Source: Cyanobacteria bacterium UBA11370
GTDB lineage: Bacteria; Cyanobacteriota; Cyanobacteriia; Cyanobacteriales; Coleofasciculaceae
Assembly (NCBI GenBank): GCA_003486645.1
Contig: DNGI01000188.1
Coordinates: forward strand, 1,224 to 22,851
Reading direction: 5' to 3'
Length of the DNA: 21,628 nucleotides
The translations under genes and the position numbers were made by a program. The notes under the pieces are model-generated. The model saw only the letters and a list, made by a program, of their open reading frames with translations. It was not told the origin of the DNA and searched no databases. This document shows positions 7,469 through 17,100 of this stretch, piece by piece. Each line of letters begins with the position of its first letter. Position 1 is the first letter of the stretch.

Positions 7469-8194
7469 ATGACAGACCCAATGACTGCCTCACTACCAGA
7501 AGTCTCTAGCCAGATTGGTGAATTGACCCATCAGTTCTGGTCTGGTTCGGAAAAACAACAACTCCAGCTTATTCCAGAACTGGTTAACAGCGGTACGGCT
7601 GGTTTAGAGGTCTTGATGGAATTTCTCCAACAACAATCCTCAACTCGTCCTAACCTTAGCGTTGGTCTTGCCTACCAAGCCCTTTATCAAGCCAATACTC
7701 CCAAAACTCAAGAATTTCTCCAATCCTCCTTCCCTGACGGTATCGTACCCCTCCAGTCTGAGGTAGGAATTGACTACAAACCCTTGCAACAGCAACTCGC
7801 CCAGCAAGACTTTTTGGCTGCGGATACTCTCACGCTGCAAAAACTCTGTGAGTTAGCGGGATCGGCAGCGATCGAGCGAAAATGGTTGTACTTCTCTGAA
7901 GTTGAGAAATTCCCAATTACCGATTTACAGACCCTTGATAACCTGTGGGTTATTCACTCCCAAGGTAAATTTGGATTTTCCGTTCAGCGGGAACTTTGGT
8001 TGGGTGTGGGTAAAAACTGGGAAAAACTGTGGCCTAAAATCGGCTGGAAGACAGGAAAAAACTGGACTCGATATCCCCACGAGTTTACTTGGGATCTCAG
8101 TGCGCCCAAAGGCCATTTACCCCTTTCTAACCAGTTACGAGGAGTTCGGGTGATGGCTTCTTTACTCTCTCACCCAGCTTGGTCTATCTCTTAG
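7469..8194 (+). CDS. gun4: GUN4, porphyrin-binding activator of magnesium chelatase
   Basis: The 241-residue protein matches the two-part cyanobacterial GUN4: an N-terminal helical bundle (about 10-85) and the porphyrin-binding core (about 98-237). The core shows LQQQLAQQDFLAADTLTLQKLCELAG, the Trp-rich run IERKWLYFSEVEKFP, LWVIHSQGKFGFSVQ, the repeated W-K-x-x-W region (GKNWEKLWPKIGWK) and RYPHEFTWDLSAPKGHLPLSNQLRG near the end. GUN4 binds protoporphyrin IX and Mg-protoporphyrin IX and stimulates the ChlH/ChlD/ChlI complex, committing tetrapyrrole to chlorophyll. Length equals that of Synechocystis GUN4-type proteins, so it is complete. A second ATG four codons in (7481) is an alternative start. 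No other chlorophyll genes are nearby. An AGTGGGG heptamer tract begins two bases after the stop. Confidence 0.95.
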   Translation: MTDPMTASLPEVSSQIGELTHQFWSGSEKQQLQLIPELVNSGTAGLEVLMEFLQQQSSTRPNLSVGLAYQALYQANTPKTQEFLQSSFPDGIVPLQSEVGIDYKPLQQQLAQQDFLAADTLTLQKLCELAGSAAIERKWLYFSEVEKFPITDLQTLDNLWVIHSQGKFGFSVQRELWLGVGKNWEKLWPKIGWKTGKNWTRYPHEFTWDLSAPKGHLPLSNQLRGVRVMASLLSHPAWSIS

Positions 8195-8196
8195 TG

Positions 8197-8224
8197 AGTG
8201 GGGAGTGGGGAGTGGGGAGTGGGG
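8197..8224. repeat. STRR heptamer tract (AGTGGGG x4)
   Basis: Four perfect AGTGGGG heptamers begin two bases after the gun4 stop codon. This is the reverse complement of the family at 5731-5751. Confidence 0.92.
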
Positions 8225-8784
8225 AGGCAACTAGAGAGGAACGAATTAGTAGGTTTGAGAGATTTGCCCTAATCCTCTTCACTCAATTGGGTAAGGGAAA
8301 TCCCACGCTAGCCCTCAGGTATCGTGGGAACAAAATCGCAGACAATATATCATGCTACTTAAGACTTCCTACTGGCATCTAACTTTTGGTAGATATGTTT
8401 GTTTTCCCTAAACCTGCGGGAACTTTAGGTATGGGGGTAACACTTCAGTCACGCTGAATCCCATTTAACTTGCATGGTTACAGTATGGTTTTTCAATTAC
8501 GGATAAAGGGCAACAAGCAACTAAATCCAAAAAACTACGGAAAGCCAAGTGTAATATCCTTTCACAAAAGGCTTGATACAGCTAGAAGACTGATTTTTGC
8601 GAATAACTCAAGGCTAAAAGAGTTAATCAAAATCATCAATTAGCAATTAGCAATTAGCAATTAGCGTTAACTCCTAGGTATCAGACTTAACGGGAAATGG
8701 GATAAATTTATGCAAATTAAATGTGCAGCATTTTAGCGCTCCAAGTAGTGAGGCAAACAATACATATTTAAAGTAGGGGTTGTT
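8225..8784. other. Intergenic region with hairpins and a third heptamer family
   Basis: No convincing gene is seen. A hairpin with a perfect 7-bp stem (TCCCACG 8301-8307, CGTGGGA 8323-8329) could end the gun4 transcript, though no T-run follows. A weaker pair is CCTAAA (8407-8412) with TTTAGG (8424-8429). Four CAATTAG heptamers lie at 8637-8665. The region after 8690 is A/T-rich and should hold the promoter of the next gene; GTAGGGG about 6 bases before that gene's ATG may be a weak ribosome-binding site. Confidence 0.5.
8637..8665. repeat. STRR heptamer tract (CAATTAG x4)
   Basis: Four perfect CAATTAG heptamers plus one base, distinct in sequence from the other heptamer families in the window. 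Confidence 0.9.
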
Positions 8785-10371
8785 ATGGCAGAGCCGGAAA
8801 ATAGAATATTTTGTCGTCTGGATGGTTTGACTCCAGCAGCACGGGAACAAAAACGGCTCGCAGCTCTTAGGAAGCTAGGTCTACTTGACGTGGAGACAGT
8901 TGCGGTTTTTGATGAAGCAACTCAAACCGCTGCTGGATTTTTGGATGTACCAATTTGCATCTTGAGTATCATAACAACTGATCAGCAGCTCATTAAATCT
9001 GCCGTTGGTTTATCCAGAGTCGGATTGATGAACGAATTGGCTCAATTGCGTCAGTTATCACGCACGGAAGGTTTTTGTAGTTATGTCGTGGATAGTCATC
9101 AGGCTTTAGGAATTTCTGATACAGCGACGAACCCGGTGTTTGCTAGCAGTACGTTAGTGGGTTACTACGGGATTCGTGCGTACTTGGGTGCGCCTCTGTT
9201 AACCGCTGATGGACAGTGTGTAGGAACCTTAGCCGTTATGGATGTCGTCCCTCGTTCTTTTACTAGTAAAGACCGGGAATTTCTAACCATTACAGCTCGT
9301 TGGAGTTTGAGTGAATTTGAGCGAAATCGTCTTTTAAAACCAGAGTATAGCCCTTCTAATCAGTGGTTTCTTAACTCTTCAGGGGTTAGTTCTGCTGAGA
9401 AAATGTTGGAGTCTGATCCAACAGATATCAGTTGGGAATTTTCCCAAAATGGGTCAGCCGAATTATCCTCAACCAACTCCATTAAACTCAAATTACTCAC
9501 TGAACTAACCCAGGAATTGCGGAGACCCTTAACCTCAATTATGGGCATGGCAAGTGTACTCAATCGCCAAATTTATGGCTCTCTAACTACTAAACAGAAG
9601 GAATACTTAGAAATTATCCATCACAGTGGTGAACATTTAGTATCCCTAATTGAGGAAATTGTTAGCCTCGGTGTTTTAGATAAAACCAGTGAAAAACTTA
9701 ATCTCACGTCTGTAGATATTGCGATGCTTTGTCAACAGGCAATGAATAGTCTCTCAGAAACAGCAAAGCAACATCAGCAACAAATCCGTTTATCGGTAGA
9801 ACCTGGAAGTCGCCTCTGGTTGCTCGACAAAGAAAAAGTGCGGCAAATGCTATACTATCTACTCTTTAGTCTGATTCACTCGGCTGTTGCAGGTAGTGAG
9901 GTTCGCATTCACGTCTCCCGTAAAAGTGACCTGGAGACAGGATTAATGGGGTTATTACAAATTGCGGTTTGGATTTCTCATCCCTGGTTGGGAGATGGTA
10001 TCACTCAAGTGTATGGGGACATCCCCGATTCTCCCTTACCCTTACCCTTAACTACCCCTGTCGTTTCTAATGGGTTAGAACCTCCGCAGAATACGACTGA
10101 AGCGGAATTCTACGACCTTACCCCAAGCATTTATCAACAACCTATCCATTCAATAGCTTCTAATGACTCAGCTTCCCCAGCTTTGACGTTGAATTGGGAA
10201 CCCAACACGACTTCTGGAAGCCATGACTCCCGTGAAAACTTAGGATTATTACTAAGCTGTCAGTTAGCAGAATTACATGGGGGACAAATTTCGGTTCAAG
10301 GTCTGTCAGAATCTGGATATCGTTATGTGATCCGTTTGCCTCAGTTGAAGTTAGCAGAAGAAAGATTGTAG
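8785..10371 (+). CDS. GAF domain protein with degenerate histidine-kinase module (pseudo-kinase)
   Basis: The 528-residue protein has a GAF domain (about 35-180; e.g. GTLAVMDVVPRSFT) and a region that aligns with HisKA (about 233-300; LLTELTQELRRPLTSIMGMASVL). The expected phospho-acceptor His of the H-box (usual SHELRTPL) is Gln243. The following ATPase-like part (about 345-525) also lacks core residues. The N-box equivalent (YYLLFSLIHSAVAG) has no clear Asn, the G1 DxGxG motif is absent (VWISHPWLGDGI), and the G2 region reads NLGLLLSCQLAELHGG. About 70 residues of Pro/Ser/Thr-rich sequence (about 412-480) interrupt the ATPase part. The fold is thus probably kept but catalysis is doubtful, suggesting a sensor or scaffold that modulates another kinase (inference). 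It is soluble: no membrane helix is seen. It lies 234 bp upstream of ictB with a foldback repeat between. Confidence 0.85.
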   Translation: MAEPENRIFCRLDGLTPAAREQKRLAALRKLGLLDVETVAVFDEATQTAAGFLDVPICILSIITTDQQLIKSAVGLSRVGLMNELAQLRQLSRTEGFCSYVVDSHQALGISDTATNPVFASSTLVGYYGIRAYLGAPLLTADGQCVGTLAVMDVVPRSFTSKDREFLTITARWSLSEFERNRLLKPEYSPSNQWFLNSSGVSSAEKMLESDPTDISWEFSQNGSAELSSTNSIKLKLLTELTQELRRPLTSIMGMASVLNRQIYGSLTTKQKEYLEIIHHSGEHLVSLIEEIVSLGVLDKTSEKLNLTSVDIAMLCQQAMNSLSETAKQHQQQIRLSVEPGSRLWLLDKEKVRQMLYYLLFSLIHSAVAGSEVRIHVSRKSDLETGLMGLLQIAVWISHPWLGDGITQVYGDIPDSPLPLPLTTPVVSNGLEPPQNTTEAEFYDLTPSIYQQPIHSIASNDSASPALTLNWEPNTTSGSHDSRENLGLLLSCQLAELHGGQISVQGLSESGYRYVIRLPQLKLAEERL

Positions 10372-10605
10372 TCTGTTGTTGGTTGTTGGTTGTTGGTTGT
10401 TAGCCATTAGTCATTATAGCGGAGAGAGCTGATTGATGAACTAGGATCAGGCTGAAAGGCTTACCCAGCAATGATTGCGATTTGTTAAATCAAATATTCT
10501 GGCTATAGTCATTAGTCATTTGTAAAGAATAAAGGACGAATGACAACTAACAACTAACAACTAACAACTAACAACCAACAACCAACAACCAACAACCAAC
10601 AACTT
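10372..10605. repeat. Foldback spacer with inverted TTGTTGG / CCAACAA arms
   Basis: The left arm (10375-10402) is a run of TTGTTGG heptamers starting 3 bases after the stop codon. The right arm (10543-10603) is a run of ACAACTA then ACAACCA heptamers ending 2 bases before the ictB ATG. The arms are largely complementary and could form a long stem in RNA or single-stranded DNA. Between them, TAGTCATT occurs in both flanks (about 10406-10413 and 10513-10520). Unlike the 2464-2674 spacer, this one lies between two genes on the same strand, so a terminator/attenuator effect on ictB is possible. Confidence 0.75.
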
Positions 10606-12006
10606 ATGAATTCAGTTTGGCAACAGTTTACTTTGTCTAATTTGCGCCTGTATCAGTGGCGAAGTGCTAGCTATTTGTATCGAGTGGTAGGATTACTGCA
10701 ATTCTGGCATCGGGGTAGTTTGCTGGTACAGTGCGGTGAACCAATCGCAGTTTTGTTAGTGGCTTTAGTCTTTACTTTAGCTCCCTTTGTACCTAATGCA
10801 ATCGTAGGTATCTTATTAGCTATGGCTGGGGGTTTTTGGCTGTTTCTGACTGTATCTGATGAGACATTCGAGCCATCTGTAGTATCCCGACAGGTCACGC
10901 CGATTCATCTATTGGTATTGTTGTACTGGAGTATTGCAACGGTAGCAACTGCACTGTCTCTTGTGAAGGAGGATGCGGCTAAGGGGCTAGTAAAATTAAC
11001 GCTTTATTTGCTATTTTTTGCCCTGATGGCACGAGTGTTGCGATCGCCTCGCCTTCGTTCTTTAATTATTGGTATCTTCCTCCATATCTCACTCATTGTT
11101 AGTATTTATGGAATACGACAGTGGTTTTTTGGAGCAGAAGAATTAGCAACTTGGACTGATCCAACCTCTAGTTCTGCTAATGTAACGCGGGTCTATAGTT
11201 ATCTGGGAAATCCTAATTTACTAGCTGGATATTTACTCCCGGCGGTGGCTTTGAGTTTAGGTGCTATCTTTGCTTGGCAGAGGGGGTTGCCTAAAGCGTT
11301 AGCGGTGACTATTTTTGTGGTCAATTCTGCCTGTTTAATTTTAACGTATAGTCGAGGTGGTTGGATTGGTTTTGTTAGCTGTCTTTTCGTCTTTTTAGTT
11401 TTATTAGTTTACTGGTATAGTACTCAGTTACCACCTGGGTTACGTCCTTGGGCAATGCCCGTTTTACTGGGTAGTTGTGCTGGGATAATGGCGTTAGCTG
11501 TGCTATTTGTTGAACCTGTACGCGATCGCGTCTCTACTATATTTGTAGGTCGGGAAGATAGTAGTAATAATTTCCGGATGAATGTTTGGTCGGCGGTGAT
11601 AGAAATGATCCGCGATCGCCCTATTCTAGGTATTGGTCCAGGGAATAATGCGTTTAACAAAATTTATCCCCTTTACCAGAGTCCGAAATATACGGCGTTG
11701 AGTGCTTATTCTATCTTCTTGGAAGTTGCAGTCGAAACGGGTTTGATTGGCTTTTCTTGTTTCTTATGGCTGTTAATTGTTACTTTTAATCGGGGTATGC
11801 AACAATTAACTCGTCTGAGGGACTTAGTAAATCCTCAAGGATTTTGGTTGATAGCTGCAATTGCTACGATGGCAGGAATGCTGAGTCATGGTTTGGTTGA
11901 TACGGTTTGGTATCGTCCTGAAGTAAGTACGCTTTGGTGGTTGATGGTGGCAATTATTGCCAGTTATTATGTTGCTCCTCAACCGGATAGGTCAAGGGAA
12001 GGATGA
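10606..12006 (+). CDS. ictB: IctB-family membrane protein (O-antigen ligase/polymerase superfamily)
   Basis: The 466-residue protein has about ten or more membrane helices from residue 45 on. It carries the hallmarks of the cyanobacterial IctB group: the N-terminal FWHRGS segment, YSYLGNPNLLAGYLLP (about 197-212), LTYSRGGWIGF (about 246-256), LGIGPGNNAFNKIYPLYQ (341-358) and a late AYSIFLEVAVETGLIGF (367-383). IctB was named for a proposed role in inorganic carbon accumulation in Synechococcus. The Wzy_C-like features (SRGGW and the long loop) instead suggest a glycan polymerase or ligase, so the biochemical role is unsettled. The ATG is directly preceded by the heptamer repeat with no ribosome-binding site. 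The adjacent, convergent cluster encodes a cyclase of the bicarbonate-responsive class, an intriguing but unproven context. Three HIP1-like sites lie in the gene. Confidence 0.9.
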   Translation: MNSVWQQFTLSNLRLYQWRSASYLYRVVGLLQFWHRGSLLVQCGEPIAVLLVALVFTLAPFVPNAIVGILLAMAGGFWLFLTVSDETFEPSVVSRQVTPIHLLVLLYWSIATVATALSLVKEDAAKGLVKLTLYLLFFALMARVLRSPRLRSLIIGIFLHISLIVSIYGIRQWFFGAEELATWTDPTSSSANVTRVYSYLGNPNLLAGYLLPAVALSLGAIFAWQRGLPKALAVTIFVVNSACLILTYSRGGWIGFVSCLFVFLVLLVYWYSTQLPPGLRPWAMPVLLGSCAGIMALAVLFVEPVRDRVSTIFVGREDSSNNFRMNVWSAVIEMIRDRPILGIGPGNNAFNKIYPLYQSPKYTALSAYSIFLEVAVETGLIGFSCFLWLLIVTFNRGMQQLTRLRDLVNPQGFWLIAAIATMAGMLSHGLVDTVWYRPEVSTLWWLMVAIIASYYVAPQPDRSREG

Positions 12007-12100
12007 ATCATTTGATGTTAGGTTGAATAAGGCTCAAAAAACTTGAGGGGGAGTTAGCGTAGCGGAACGTAGTTCGGGCGAGAGGGGGAGAGTGTTGGGA

Positions 12101-12478
12101 TTAAATCCCCAAAATTTCCACAGATTTTTCGACCACTTCATCCGGATCAAAAGGCTTAGTCATATACAGGTCAGCACCCGCTTGCTGACCTTTTTGTTTA
12201 TCAAATTCCTGCCCTTTAGCGGTCAATAAAATAATGTAGATATTCTGAATTTCAAGTTCATTTTTGACAACATTACATACATCAAATCCATTCATTTTAG
12301 GCATCATCACATCTAGGAATACGAGATCAGGTCTTTCTACCTTAATCGTCTCGACTGCCTCTTCTCCGTTTTCAGCAGTCAGTAGTTCTACTCCTTGATC
12401 TTCCAATTCTTCTAACGTTTGTCCAATTAACAGCCGAATATGAGGTTCATCATCAACTATTAATATTTTCTTAGACAT
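12101..12478 (-). CDS. Single-domain response regulator (CheY-like)
   Basis: The 125-residue protein is a bare receiver domain with no output domain. Key residues are present: D9/D10 and E11, phospho-acceptor D56 (FLDVMMPKMNG), T86 and K108 (YMTKPF). It should accept phosphate and act by protein contact or as a phosphorelay shuttle. A textbook ribosome-binding site (AGGAG, about 6 bases before the ATG, read on the minus strand) precedes it, unlike most genes here, suggesting strong translation. It follows the GAF-cyclase gene by 141 bp, which includes a heptamer tract, and lies in the same orientation as that gene and the hybrid kinase; it is a good candidate phospho-acceptor of H602 in that kinase. 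The adjacent convergent gene is ictB. Confidence 0.92.
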   Translation of the reverse strand: MSKKILIVDDEPHIRLLIGQTLEELEDQGVELLTAENGEEAVETIKVERPDLVFLDVMMPKMNGFDVCNVVKNELEIQNIYIILLTAKGQEFDKQKGQQAGADLYMTKPFDPDEVVEKSVEILGI

Positions 12479-12553
12479 AAAATCTCCTTGTGTATTATTT
12501 AGTAATAGGGGCTATAAGGGGAAGAATAGAGCAAAGACAGTTTTATCTTCAGT

Positions 12554-12590
12554 TAACAATTAGCCATTAGTGATTAGCCATTAACCATTT
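12554..12590. repeat. Degenerate heptamer tract (ATTAGCC-type)
   Basis: ATTAGCC, ATTAGTG, ATTAGCC and ATTAACC follow in 7-bp register between the cyclase and response regulator genes. It is related to the CAATTAG tract at 8637-8665 and to the TAGCCATTAG stretch at about 10401. Confidence 0.7.
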
Positions 12591-12619
12591 TAGCCTCCCT
12601 CAACTTTATAACGACTAAA

Positions 12620-14173
12620 TTAATAGATCACTTCAAAAACTTCAATAGGGTTTTTCTTTCCTTTAACTTGAACAGTGCCAACTTCCTTAAATTCAAATAA
12701 GCTTTGAGTCACTTCATATACACTCCGACAGACTAAAATTTGCTCTCCTTTCGCAATCGATTGTAGCCTAGAGGCAACATTTACTTTATCTCCAATGGCG
12801 GTATAATCCATATGTTGAGGAGAGCCAACATTCCCAACAACCACTTCTCCTGAACTGATACCAATTCCTGTAATAAAGTTATTTCTAATCCAAGGAACAG
12901 GTATAGCTTTGATTCGATTTTGCATATCAATTGCTGTTTTAATTGCGCCTTGTTCACTATGAACTAATTTTGAAGGAGCGCCAAACATTGCTACAATCAT
13001 ATCGCCAACAAACTTATTAACCGTACCTCCATGACTAAAAATTACATCAACCATGTGAGTAAAGTATTCATTTAAGTAGTCTACAATTAATTCGGGTGCT
13101 AATTCTTCACATTTACTCGTAAAGTCTCTAATATCTGAAAATAAAATAGCAATATCTCGTTTAGCAGGAGCCAAGGATACTTCTGCTTTAGCGTCTAAAA
13201 TAGCTTCTACAACTTTTGCCGAGACATAGCGTTCCAAATTACTTTTAATCCGTTCTTCTTTTAACTTTTGTTCATGTAAGATGGCATTTTCAATCGCAGA
13301 AGCAGCTTGGGAGGCTAAAGCGGTCAGAAGTTTTAAATCTGCGGCGCTATAGTTAACAGAATTTTGATTGCTGATATTAAGAACCCCAATGACTCCTTCT
13401 TTCGTTTGAAGGGGGGCACAAATTATGGAGTGAATCTGATTCTTACCTTTGATAAATCTGGGATCGGATTGGACATTATTCACAATTTCTGCTTTCCCAC
13501 TAAGCATCACACTACCAGCAATTCCTTTGCCCAATTCTATGGGTGCTTTGGGGTCATATTCTTGACCTAAAGCCGCAATTAATTCAAACTTTCCGGTTTC
13601 TGGATTGACTAACATCAATGAACCGCTGGTTGCCTTAATTAATCGAGTAGCTTCGTCAATTACAAGATTGGCAACCTGTTTTAAATCTAAACAAGCCGCT
13701 AGCTGCCCTGAAATATTATAGAGTAGATTAATTTCTTTATATTTGTCCAATGTTTCACGGGCTAACATTTTTTCTTGAAGCTCTTTATTAGCAATATAGC
13801 TAAGTAAAAAAGCAACCGAGGATGCGTTGTTTTCTCCAATCACCCAGCCAATAATTTGATCATTAAGATGAACCGGATATTTCTCGAATTTTAAAATAGA
13901 ATCTAGGGGCGGCGGACTTGAAGTTAGGGAATAAAGATTTTGGTTATTTGTTTTGGGTAATTCCCGTTGAGAATGTAAGTGAGGAAGGGCAAATGGAGTT
14001 AATAAACTCTCATCTCTATTGAACTCCAATACATCTTTAGAAGATTCACCAAACAGGACAGTGCCATTTGTCTCCTGAATTAAGATTGAAGTTCCTATTG
14101 CCTCAATCATTTGCTTCAGGAGAGATAAAACGTCTTTTTTAGAGATGAGCTTTTTAAGACTAATGGAAGCCAT
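12620..14173 (-). CDS. GAF-domain class III adenylate cyclase (class IIIb type)
   Basis: The 517-residue protein has an unassigned N-terminal sensory-like region (about 1-145), a GAF domain (about 156-297) and a class III cyclase domain (about 335-517). Metal-binding Asp residues are D347 (FSDIRDF) and D391 (KFVGDM). The substrate pair is K387 with T458 (DYTAIGD), which selects ATP. Thr at that second position defines class IIIb cyclases such as CyaC of Spirulina and CyaB1 of Anabaena, which are stimulated by bicarbonate. Transition-state residues N465 and R469 (NVASR) are present, so the enzyme should make cAMP, probably as a homodimer. It overlaps the upstream hybrid-kinase gene by 14 bp and has no good ribosome-binding site, suggesting translational coupling. 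Kinase, cyclase and receiver together resemble a CyaC-type pathway split across genes. Confidence 0.93.
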   Translation of the reverse strand: MASISLKKLISKKDVLSLLKQMIEAIGTSILIQETNGTVLFGESSKDVLEFNRDESLLTPFALPHLHSQRELPKTNNQNLYSLTSSPPPLDSILKFEKYPVHLNDQIIGWVIGENNASSVAFLLSYIANKELQEKMLARETLDKYKEINLLYNISGQLAACLDLKQVANLVIDEATRLIKATSGSLMLVNPETGKFELIAALGQEYDPKAPIELGKGIAGSVMLSGKAEIVNNVQSDPRFIKGKNQIHSIICAPLQTKEGVIGVLNISNQNSVNYSAADLKLLTALASQAASAIENAILHEQKLKEERIKSNLERYVSAKVVEAILDAKAEVSLAPAKRDIAILFSDIRDFTSKCEELAPELIVDYLNEYFTHMVDVIFSHGGTVNKFVGDMIVAMFGAPSKLVHSEQGAIKTAIDMQNRIKAIPVPWIRNNFITGIGISSGEVVVGNVGSPQHMDYTAIGDKVNVASRLQSIAKGEQILVCRSVYEVTQSLFEFKEVGTVQVKGKKNPIEVFEVIY

Positions 14174-17100
14174 CGTTTTTTTCGTCTGCTAATAGGAAGA
14201 AAAGTACATTCTCTAGCCCTCTTTCAAATCGCAATGTCTTGACAATATTATGCCGCTCTGAGAATCCGGCATTGGCAATAATCATGTCAGGCTTTACTGA
14301 AATAGCTTTAGCTTTAAACTCCTCCCCATTAAAGGCTTCAACAACACTATACCCCTTAGCTTTTAGAACATCAGCTAACGTTTTGACGGCTGATACATTT
14401 TCATCAACAACTAATATTTTTTTCTTTGATCCTCCTTGGGCAATTAGAGAGTCAATTTCTTGCATCAATTCTTCAGGTTGAAAGGGTTTCGTAATATATT
14501 TATCAACTCCCAGTCGATAGCCCCGTTCTTGATCCTCAATAATGGATAAAATGATGATAGGAATGTCCATGGTTGACGGATCATTCTTTAACACAGCCGC
14601 AACATCAAACCCGTTCATATCCGGCATCATCACATCCAGAGTAATTAGATCGGGACGTTCTTGTTTAACCTGGGCGATCGCTTCTAAACCATCCTTTGCT
14701 TCCTTAACCTGATACCCTTGTGCCTCTAATTCCTGTCGTAAAAGTTTCCGAATGATCGCTTCATTATCAACAACCAAAACAGTTTTTTCATGGTAAGCCT
14801 CAAGAGGCGAAGCTTGAGTTGCCGCATTTCCTTGGAGTTGTTTAACTAAAGTATTAATATCAATCGCACTAATCTTCGCTGTGGTTTCAGTAGCGATGGG
14901 AAGAGTGAAGGAAAAATTACTACCCTTCCCTAACTCACTTTCTACCCAAATTCTACCTCTATGATGTTCCACAATTTGTTTACAAATCGGTAATCCTAAA
15001 CCTGTTCCTTTGGGTTTGTCAGTTAACGTATCACCAACTTGCTTAAATTTTTCAAAAACCTTTAGCTGATCCCCTTGAGCAATACCCATTCCTGTGTCAA
15101 TTACACTAATGATAATTTCTTGATCACTCTTTATCGCTCGGCAGGTTACTGAACCCCTATCAGTAAATTTTACAGCATTAGCAATTAAGTTAATCAAAAC
15201 TTGGATCAGTCTATCTCTATCCCCAATCACATCAGGTAAACTATCATCCACCTCATCAATCAGTCGCAACTTTTTCTGCTGAAATAAAGCTGAAGTGGCT
15301 GCTAAAGCTCGTTCTACAACCTCTCTCACCGACACCGGGTGCATATTCCAATCAACTTTACCTGCCTCCATTTTGGCAATATCAAGAACATCATTAATTA
15401 AGGCGGTTAGTCTCTCTCCTTCGGAAACAATAATGTTAACATTTTCTCTAACCTGTTGAACCGTTCTTTGAGTTTTTTTATCCTCAGTTTGGATTTGATG
15501 AAATATCACGTCTTCCAATTTTCTCTTGATAATTTTTGCAAAGCCGAGTACCGATGTTAAAGGGGTTCTCAGTTCATGGGAAACCGTAGAAATGAAATCC
15601 GTTTTCATCTGATCCACTTCTTTTTCCGCTGTGATATCACGAATCAGAATCACTGAACCCAGAAACTCATTTCCCGCATCCTCTCCTGAAGAATTTTTAT
15701 CAATTGCAGTTGCTACAGCTTGACCAATTCGACCCTCAACTAAATCGATTTCTGCGGTGAAAACGTCTCGGTGTTGGCTTTGAGTTTGTGTGACTAAATC
15801 AGCTAAACTATTGCTTAATACTCCTTGACACTCTTGACCCGTTATATCTATTTCTCCTAGACCAAACATTTTTGAAAAGGCTGGATTAAATCGAGATATT
15901 TTACCCTCTATAGTTGTAACGAGTAAACCATCAGCTAAATTATTGATAATAGCGGTTAAATAAGCAGTCCGTTCGTTAACAATACTCTCAAGAACTTGAT
16001 TCAAATTTTCCACTCGTTGCCGTGAATCCGCCTCTGTTTGTTGTAGGCGTTTTGCTTCTGCTTCTGCTTGTTTTAAGAACTGTTCACGGACATAGACTTT
16101 ATTTGCCATTGAGTTAAATAGGTGAGCCAAACGACCCAACTCATCACCTCTCTTAACATCAAGTTTGATATTCAAATCCCCTGCTGCAATCCGTTCAGTC
16201 GCCTCCATCAACTCAGTCAATGGATCGGTTATTTGTCGGCGTAGCACTAAATATAAAACTAATAGTTCCAACACCAATGCTATCACCCCTAAACCTAGAA
16301 TGAAAGATGCCGTATCGATAGCAGGTTTAACTAAAATAGACTTAGGAAAAACCGTCACTAAATACCAATCGGGTTCATCAATTCGGGCTACAGCTAAGTA
16401 TTCATTATATTCGGTATTTTCGATAATTACTTGATTAGCTTGCCTGTCTTTCACTAATGCAAAGATGCGTCGGAGGTGGAGATCATCCGAATCAAGAATA
16501 TTAAATTTTCCCTCTTGTTCTTTAATGTCTTCCAACTTATCCGGATGCACAATCAAACGACCATCGCCTCGAAAGATCATGTTATATCCACCTTCAAGGC
16601 GATCTTGAATCATCCGCTCCATTAATTGAGTTAAAATAACATCATGGCCAATCGTAGCAATGTGTTTTCCCTTTAAATCAACTGGCGTTTCAACAGATAC
16701 CATCCAATCCCTTGCTTGAGGATCGTAATACAGTCCCGTCCATACCGTCTTTCGCTCTGGATTATGTTTTTGATCAGCAACATAAACATACTCTTCATCC
16801 GGCATATATAAGTCAGCGGTTGCTCGCTGAACCCAAGGTGTTCCAGGCCAATAAATACTAATAATATTTTCGGGTGTTGTAATGTAAGTATCAACAAAAC
16901 GATTATGCCATGCCGCTCCATAGGTACTCGTTAACTTGTAAAAAGTGAGTACACGCCGTCGAATATCGGCATCTATAGTTAGGTCTTCATCGATATAAAC
17001 ACCTGCATACTGGGTCGTATCAAATTCTTCAGGCGGCTGATCTTTCGGTCGATTTCGGATTACTCCATCCGACCATCTAACGAACAATTGATAAAATTCT

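Noticed and set aside
6071..8194. A functional operon linking the response regulator, heptose adenylyltransferase and gun4
   Set aside because: Gaps of 101 and 76 bp with repeat tracts and unrelated functions; same strand alone does not support an operon.
8179..8382. Open frame of 67 codons overlapping the end of gun4
   Set aside because: Its N-terminal part is a translation of the AGTGGGG heptamer tract and it overlaps gun4 in another frame; the rest resembles no protein.
14160..14173. Frameshift splitting a single kinase-cyclase gene
   Set aside because: The cyclase N-terminus does not contain the missing end of the receiver (no Lys-Pro segment), and the ATG overlaps the stop as in a normal coupled operon.
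16700..16800. Amino-acid-binding motif (YxxxxRxWY) of dCache sensors at YDPQARDWM
   Set aside because: The spacing to neighbouring strands places this segment at the later part of the domain, and the Tyr after Trp is Met; ligand specificity cannot be claimed.
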